The notes beneath the pieces were generated by a model, which did no database searches, was not told where the DNA came from, and saw only the letters and a program-made list of their open reading frames with translations. 10,389 nucleotides of DNA, from assembly GCA_019237435.1 (NCBI GenBank), contig JAFAHB010000195.1:1-10389 (forward strand). Reading direction: 5' to 3'. Of this stretch, positions 7,040 to 10,389 are shown in pieces; the first letter of the stretch is position 1, and every line of letters begins with the position of its first letter. The translations under genes and the position numbers were made by a program. Source of the DNA: Vulcanimicrobiota bacterium. Its GTDB lineage: Bacteria; Vulcanimicrobiota; Vulcanimicrobiia; Vulcanimicrobiales; Vulcanimicrobiaceae.

Positions 7040-8407
7040 ATGGCCGGGATGCTCCACCCGGCGACGGTCGCAATCGTGGGCCGGCCGAACGTCGGTAAGA
7101 GCGCGCTCTTCAACCGCCTGATTGGCCGCCGTCTCGCGATCGTCGAGGACACACCCGGCGTGACGCGCGATCGCCTGTACGCGCTTTGCGAGTGGCGCGC
7201 CCGAGCCTTCAGCATCGTCGACACCGCCGGCATCGATCCGGGCGCCGATATGGCGCATGGCGTCGAGCTGGCCGAAGCGACGCGGCGACAAGCGGAGGCG
7301 GCCGCCGATGAAGCCGACGTCATCGTCATGGTCGTGGACGCCCAAACCGGCCTGCATCCGCTCGACGACGACGTCGCCGGCATCCTGCGCCGTAAGCGAC
7401 GGCCGATCGTCTTGGCAGCCAACAAAGCCGAGGCCTCCGACGCAGCCGTCGCGGTTCATGCCGAGTTCGCGGCGCTTGGCTTCGGCGAACCGATCGCGGT
7501 GTCGGCGATCCACGGCGAGGGGACCGGCGATCTGCTCGATCGCATCGTCGAGCTTTTGCCGCCGCCGGCGCCCGAGTCCGACGCGGCGAACGAACTCGCG
7601 CTGGCGGTAATCGGGCGTCCCAACGTCGGCAAGAGCTCGTTGGTGAACGCGCTGCTCGGCCAAGAGCGCGTGTTGGTCTCGCAAACGCCCGGAACGACGC
7701 GCGACGCCGTCGACGCGGTCTTTGCGTGGCATGGGCGTTCGTTCCGATTAGTCGATACCGCGGGCTTCCGAAAGAAACCGGAGGCGCACGGCGCGATCGA
7801 ATACTACGCGGCGTTGCGATCGCTCGGCGCGATCGCGCGCTGTGATATCGCGCTATTGGTCTTCGACGCCATATCGGGCGTCATGACCCAGGATCGGCGG
7901 CTTGCCGGCATCGCCATCGAGGAACGCAAGGGCCTCATCGTCGTGGGCAATAAATGGGATCTCGTTCGCGAACAAGCTCCCGACTCAAGCCAGAACGAAC
8001 TCGCCGCAGCGGTTCGAAGCGAAATAGCGTTTGCGACATTCGTGCCGGTCACGTTTCTTTCCGCAAAGACGCACCGCCGTTTGGGTGGGCTCATGCCGAT
8101 CGTCGCTCGAGTCGCCGAAAACCTGGACCGCCGCGTCCCAACGCCGCAGCTCAACACCGTCGTGCGCGCCGCCGTGGTGGCGCATCCTCCCGCGCCGGTC
8201 GGAGGCCGCCTTCTACGCATCTACTACGCATCGCAGCCCGGCGTGCACCCGCCGCGTTTCGTTTTTCACTGCAACGATCCCGAACTCGTGCAGACCCATT
8301 ACAAGCGATTCTTGGAGAACACTATCCGCCGGCATTTCGACTTCGAGGGCGTCCCTCTGACGCTCGAGTTTCGCCCGCGGCGCGAAACGGACGAGAGGTT
8401 GCAATGA
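7040..8407 (+). CDS. der: Ribosome biogenesis GTPase Der (EngA)
   Basis: Two tandem GTPase domains and a KH-like C-terminal domain; Der binds the 50S subunit precursor and is needed for its assembly. Length is 455 aa (families run about 430-490). Domain 1: G1 GRPNVGKS at 14-21, G3 DTAG near 61-64, G4 NKAE near 128-131. Domain 2: GRPNVGKS near 191-198, DTAG near 239-242, NKWD near 304-307. The KH-like domain covers about 355-455 (PTPQLNTVV, then LRIYYASQPGVHPPRFVFHCN). The G4 motif of domain 1 ends in Glu instead of the usual Asp. The start could be ATG 7040 or the in-frame ATG 7049; GGAAAG at 7021-7026 fits 7040 slightly better though the spacing is 13. The stop overlaps the plsY start by 4 bases (ATGA), so the two are co-translated. 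Confidence 0.97.
   Translation: MAGMLHPATVAIVGRPNVGKSALFNRLIGRRLAIVEDTPGVTRDRLYALCEWRARAFSIVDTAGIDPGADMAHGVELAEATRRQAEAAADEADVIVMVVDAQTGLHPLDDDVAGILRRKRRPIVLAANKAEASDAAVAVHAEFAALGFGEPIAVSAIHGEGTGDLLDRIVELLPPPAPESDAANELALAVIGRPNVGKSSLVNALLGQERVLVSQTPGTTRDAVDAVFAWHGRSFRLVDTAGFRKKPEAHGAIEYYAALRSLGAIARCDIALLVFDAISGVMTQDRRLAGIAIEERKGLIVVGNKWDLVREQAPDSSQNELAAAVRSEIAFATFVPVTFLSAKTHRRLGGLMPIVARVAENLDRRVPTPQLNTVVRAAVVAHPPAPVGGRLLRIYYASQPGVHPPRFVFHCNDPELVQTHYKRFLENTIRRHFDFEGVPLTLEFRPRRETDERLQ
8393..8398 (+). promoter_or_regulatory. Ribosome binding site deciding the plsY start
   Basis: GAGAGG lies 5 bases before the ATG at 8404, inside the end of der. Together with the ATGA overlap it fixes the plsY start, although the same frame stays open far upstream (to 7954) in the shadow of der. 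Confidence 0.7.
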
Positions 8408-9105
8408 GCGACATTGGACTTTCGAAATCCGTCGCCGACGCGCTTCTGGCAATTCTCATCGCCATACCGATCGTCTGCTTTGTTGCAGCTTTTCTGATCG
8501 GATCGATTCCGTTCGGCTACGTCATCGGCCGGATATTCTACCGGACCGACATCCGGTCGCAAGGCTCAGGGAACATCGGCGCCATGAACGCGCTGCGAAC
8601 GCTCGGCAAGGGAGGCGCGGTCGCGGTCTTGCTGCTCGACGCGCTCAAGGGGTTCTTGCCGACAGTTTTCGTGTTTTGGTTCGTCAAAAGAAACCATTTG
8701 GACTTGAGCATCGACCCGGATTTTCCACCCGGCGAACAAATTCTCGCCTCGCTCGTCGCAACGGGCACGATACTCGGACATTGCTTTTCTCCGTGGCTGC
8801 ATTTTCGCGGCGGTAAAGGCGTCGCGACGTCGTTCGGAGCGATCTTTGCGCTGAGCTGGCCGGCCGGGCTGGTGGCGACCGGAGGCTGGTTGCTGGGAGC
8901 CACGTTAACCCGCTACTCTTCAGTCGGCTCGATGTTGGGGAGCATCGCGGCGCCGTTTGCGATTTGGGTCTGCACCGGCTCGCTGCCGGAAACAGCTTAC
9001 GGCATCTTCGCCGCGCTGCTGATCCTCTTCAAGCATCGCGAGAACATTCGCCGTTTGCAGGCCGGCACCGAAGGACCGATTCGGCTTTCGAAACGGCAGA
9101 CATAG
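8404..9105 (+). CDS. plsY: Acyl-phosphate:glycerol-3-phosphate acyltransferase PlsY
   Basis: Integral membrane enzyme that transfers the acyl group from acyl-phosphate (made by PlsX) to glycerol-3-phosphate, giving lysophosphatidic acid for phospholipid synthesis. Length is 233 aa, slightly longer than the usual 195-215 because of about 15-20 extra N-terminal residues. All three family motifs are visible: motif 1 SGNIGAMNALRTLG (55-68), motif 2 GHCFSP then FRGGKGVATSFG (125-145), motif 3 HRENIRRLQAGTE (211-223). Hydrophobic helices lie near 14-46, 70-90, 112-130, 146-170 and 180-208. In motif 1 Met61 stands where Thr is usual (SGNxGATN). It overlaps der by 4 bases. efp follows after 54 bases. 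In many bacteria plsY is followed by gpsA, which is not present here. Confidence 0.96.
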   Translation: MSDIGLSKSVADALLAILIAIPIVCFVAAFLIGSIPFGYVIGRIFYRTDIRSQGSGNIGAMNALRTLGKGGAVAVLLLDALKGFLPTVFVFWFVKRNHLDLSIDPDFPPGEQILASLVATGTILGHCFSPWLHFRGGKGVATSFGAIFALSWPAGLVATGGWLLGATLTRYSSVGSMLGSIAAPFAIWVCTGSLPETAYGIFAALLILFKHRENIRRLQAGTEGPIRLSKRQT

Positions 9106-9159
9106 TGAGGAGCTTCTCCGCCAGGGCTTGGCTTGTCGTAAACCGTACTGTGGGGGCGA

Positions 9160-9720
9160 ATGATTTCGTCAAACGATCTTCGCAACGGCGTGACCATCGT
9201 CGTTGACGGTCAGCTTTGGACCGTCATCGAGTTTCTACACGTGAAGCCTGGAAAGGGCTCCGCCTTCGTGCGAACGCGCTTGAAGAACGTTAAGACCGGC
9301 ACGACGCTCGAACGAACGTTCCGGGCCGGCGAGAAGCTCGAACGCGCCGTCGTAGACAATCGCCAGATGCAGATGCTCTACAACGACGCCGAAGGCTATC
9401 ATTTCATGGATCAGCAGACGTTCGAGAACGTCACCTTGCAGCGCGATCTGATTGGCGAGCCCGCCGATTTCTTGAAGGACGGGATGGTCGTCGACGTGCA
9501 ATTTTATGACGCAGCGCCGATCGGCGTCGACTTGCCGGCGCACGTCGAGTTGAAGGTCGTCGATACGGACCCCGGCTTCAGAGGCGACACCGCGACGAAC
9601 GTTACGAAGCCGGCCAAGCTCGAGACCGGTGCGACGGTCGCGGTGCCGCTCTTCGTCGAGTCCGGCGACATCGTTCGCATCGATACGCGCGACCGCCGTT
9701 ATATCGGCCGAGCCGGCTAA
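9160..9720 (+). CDS. efp: Translation elongation factor P (EF-P)
   Basis: Binds between the P and E sites of stalled ribosomes and speeds peptide-bond formation at proline runs. Length is 186 aa, standard for the three-domain protein (E. coli 188). Domain I contains the tip loop HVKPGKGSAF with Lys32 at the tip position, so any modification would be of the lysine type (EpmA lysylation or B. subtilis aminopentanol) rather than the Arg rhamnosylation type; no modifying enzyme is in the window. The Y(N/D)D region is MLYNDAEGYHFMD, and the end has TKPAKLETGA, VPLFVESGDIVRIDTR and YIGRAG, all typical. ATG at 9160 gives the usual N-terminus; the upstream sequence GGGGG ending 5 bases or less before it is a poor Shine-Dalgarno. 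The 54-base gap after plsY holds no clear promoter, only a small GGAG/CTCC hairpin at 9108-9118. Co-transcription with der-plsY is possible. Confidence 0.97.
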   Translation: MISSNDLRNGVTIVVDGQLWTVIEFLHVKPGKGSAFVRTRLKNVKTGTTLERTFRAGEKLERAVVDNRQMQMLYNDAEGYHFMDQQTFENVTLQRDLIGEPADFLKDGMVVDVQFYDAAPIGVDLPAHVELKVVDTDPGFRGDTATNVTKPAKLETGATVAVPLFVESGDIVRIDTRDRRYIGRAG

Positions 9721-9732
9721 CCGGTCGTTTTT
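9712..9732 (+). terminator. Hairpin plus T-run at the end of efp
   Basis: GCCGG (9712-9716) pairs with CCGGT (9721-9725), a 5-bp stem with one G-U pair and loop CTAA that contains the efp stop codon. T5 follows at 9728-9732 after two bases. An alternative longer-looped stem pairs CGGCCG (9705-9710) with CGGTCG (9722-9727), directly abutting the T-run. Either form is a short but plausible intrinsic terminator in the 22-base gap before the convergent propeller gene. Confidence 0.45.
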
Positions 9733-9742
9733 GGATCATAGG

Positions 9743-10389
9743 CTATAACGGCGGCGGTTTACAGACGCCCTTCGCTACCTCGCAAATCGCCATCCATGCC
9801 GGATTGGATCCGGCGCTGAACGGCGAACCCTTCGCCGGGCTCAGCGCTCCGGTCGCAGAGATCCGATACGCTGAAACGTTCGCTGCGCCATAGTTGATGC
9901 CGTATCCGAATTTCCCGGTGTTGTCGACGGCGAAGGCGGTGACGTCCGAACCGGCCAACCATGGCGATCCCGAAATCGCGGCCAACGAACCCGTCCGCGA
10001 ATTTACCGTGTAGCCCCAAACGCTACCTAGCGTGTAGCTCGGCACGTATGCAAACTTGCCGGACGGCGAGAGAGAAACCCCGCCTGGCCCATCGCCGGTT
10101 CCAAACGGAGAGCCCGAGACGGCCGTGAGTGCGCCTCTCCTCCCGATTTTGAACGCATAGACGTTGTTTGAGGCGTCGCAGGAAACGTACAGAAACTTCC
10201 CGCTGGGGTCGATCTGAGCGCTAGTCGGAGCACTCCCCGCTGCGAAGGGCGAGCCTTTCACCGCCGACAGCCCGCCGGTGGCCGCATCGATCTTATACGC
10301 CGAAACGTTGTTCGAGCTAAAGTTGCCCACGTAGACCAACGTGCCCGCGGGATTGACGCCGATTGCAATCGGACTTGTCCCGGCGGCAA
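9743..10389 (-). CDS. Repeat beta-propeller protein (YVTN/lactonase-like), C-terminal part
   Basis: The minus-strand frame is open from the window edge, reading AAGTSPIAIGVNPAGTLVYV before the region with candidate starts, so the gene begins beyond base 10389; the TTG at 10339 is internal. About 215 residues are visible. They contain repeats of 47-48 residues, each with SPF-x-AG, then a P-S/T-GKF-x-Y strand, then V-x-A/G-Y and TG-x-L. Units begin at SPFAAG, SPFGTG, SPWLAG and SPFSAG. This is the pattern of seven-bladed propellers related to 6-phosphogluconolactonase and YVTN proteins, often many-copied and secreted in soil bacteria. The end AICEVAKGVCKPPPL has two cysteines that could form a disulfide, which fits export, but the N-terminus and any signal peptide are not visible. 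No catalytic function can be assigned; a structural or binding role is as likely as lactonase activity. It converges on efp with 22 bases between stops. Confidence 0.85.
   Translation of the reverse strand, partial: AAGTSPIAIGVNPAGTLVYVGNFSSNNVSAYKIDAATGGLSAVKGSPFAAGSAPTSAQIDPSGKFLYVSCDASNNVYAFKIGRRGALTAVSGSPFGTGDGPGGVSLSPSGKFAYVPSYTLGSVWGYTVNSRTGSLAAISGSPWLAGSDVTAFAVDNTGKFGYGINYGAANVSAYRISATGALSPAKGSPFSAGSNPAWMAICEVAKGVCKPPPL
9758..10270 (-). repeat. In-gene tandem repeats of about 141-144 bases (propeller blades)
   Basis: Three complete units of 47, 48 and 47 codons and a partial last one are visible inside the propeller gene. The protein motif recurs (SPF-x-AG, then GKF), but at base level the units are diverged, so these are old repeats rather than recent duplications. 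Boundaries are approximate. Confidence 0.6.

Noticed and set aside
6977..7732. Minus-strand open frame of 251 codons opposite der
   Set aside because: It lies antisense to the conserved G1-G5 motifs of der and overlaps the miaB start. No motif or ribosome site is visible.
7954..8403. Long N-terminal extension of PlsY
   Set aside because: It overlaps der in another frame, is Arg/Pro-rich, and the ATG at 8404 has a strong ribosome site and the classic ATGA overlap.
9106..9159. Promoter between plsY and efp (TTGGCT and TACTGT)
   Set aside because: The spacing between the boxes is only 12 bases and the matches are poor.
1..10389. Hidden mobile element, CRISPR array, toxin-antitoxin pair or biosynthetic cluster
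   Set aside because: No transposase, integrase, regularly spaced direct repeats, paired small genes or synthase domains are visible. Genes are packed and of uniform housekeeping character.

Overview
The window is a GC-rich (about 60% by eye), densely coded stretch of bacterial chromosome. It holds mostly conserved housekeeping genes. I see no tRNA or rRNA genes, CRISPR array, transposase, integrase or phage genes, and no gene-free stretch longer than 300 bases. The largest gap is 117 bases, at 2992-3108. The lineage cannot be fixed from these genes. A LytR-CpsA-Psr (LCP) wall-type protein, PlsY, an EF-P with a lysine tip and a secreted-type 'SPFxAG' beta-propeller together would fit a poorly cultured soil group such as Eremiobacterota/Vulcanimicrobiota or Acidobacteriota. 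That placement is a guess.

Layout: (1) 1-1182, plus strand, is the C-terminal two thirds of a Kup-type potassium transporter cut by the window edge. (2) 7016 down to 1199, minus strand, is a co-directional block: miaB (tRNA ms2i6A methylthiotransferase), mutS (mismatch recognition ATPase), an unrecognised four-helix membrane protein, and an LCP family protein with a LytR C-terminal domain. miaB and mutS are 8 bases apart and probably translationally coupled. (3) 7040-9720, plus strand, holds der (double-domain ribosome-assembly GTPase), plsY (acyl-phosphate glycerol-3-phosphate acyltransferase, overlapping der by 4 bases) and efp (elongation factor P). (4) 9743 to the window end, minus strand, is the C-terminal part of a repeat beta-propeller protein cut by the window edge.

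The miaB and der start codons face away from each other across only 23 bases. The two convergent junctions (kup/LCP and efp/propeller) each carry a short hairpin whose four-base loop contains the TAA stop codon of the plus-strand gene. The functional themes are translation and ribosome quality (miaB, der, efp), DNA repair (mutS) and the cell envelope (plsY, LCP, kup, unknown membrane protein).

I looked for an undescribed system and did not find a convincing one. The items most worth a second look are the unknown membrane protein at 2389-2991, the stop-codon tetraloop hairpins, and several substitutions in otherwise invariant motifs (MutS, Der, PlsY).
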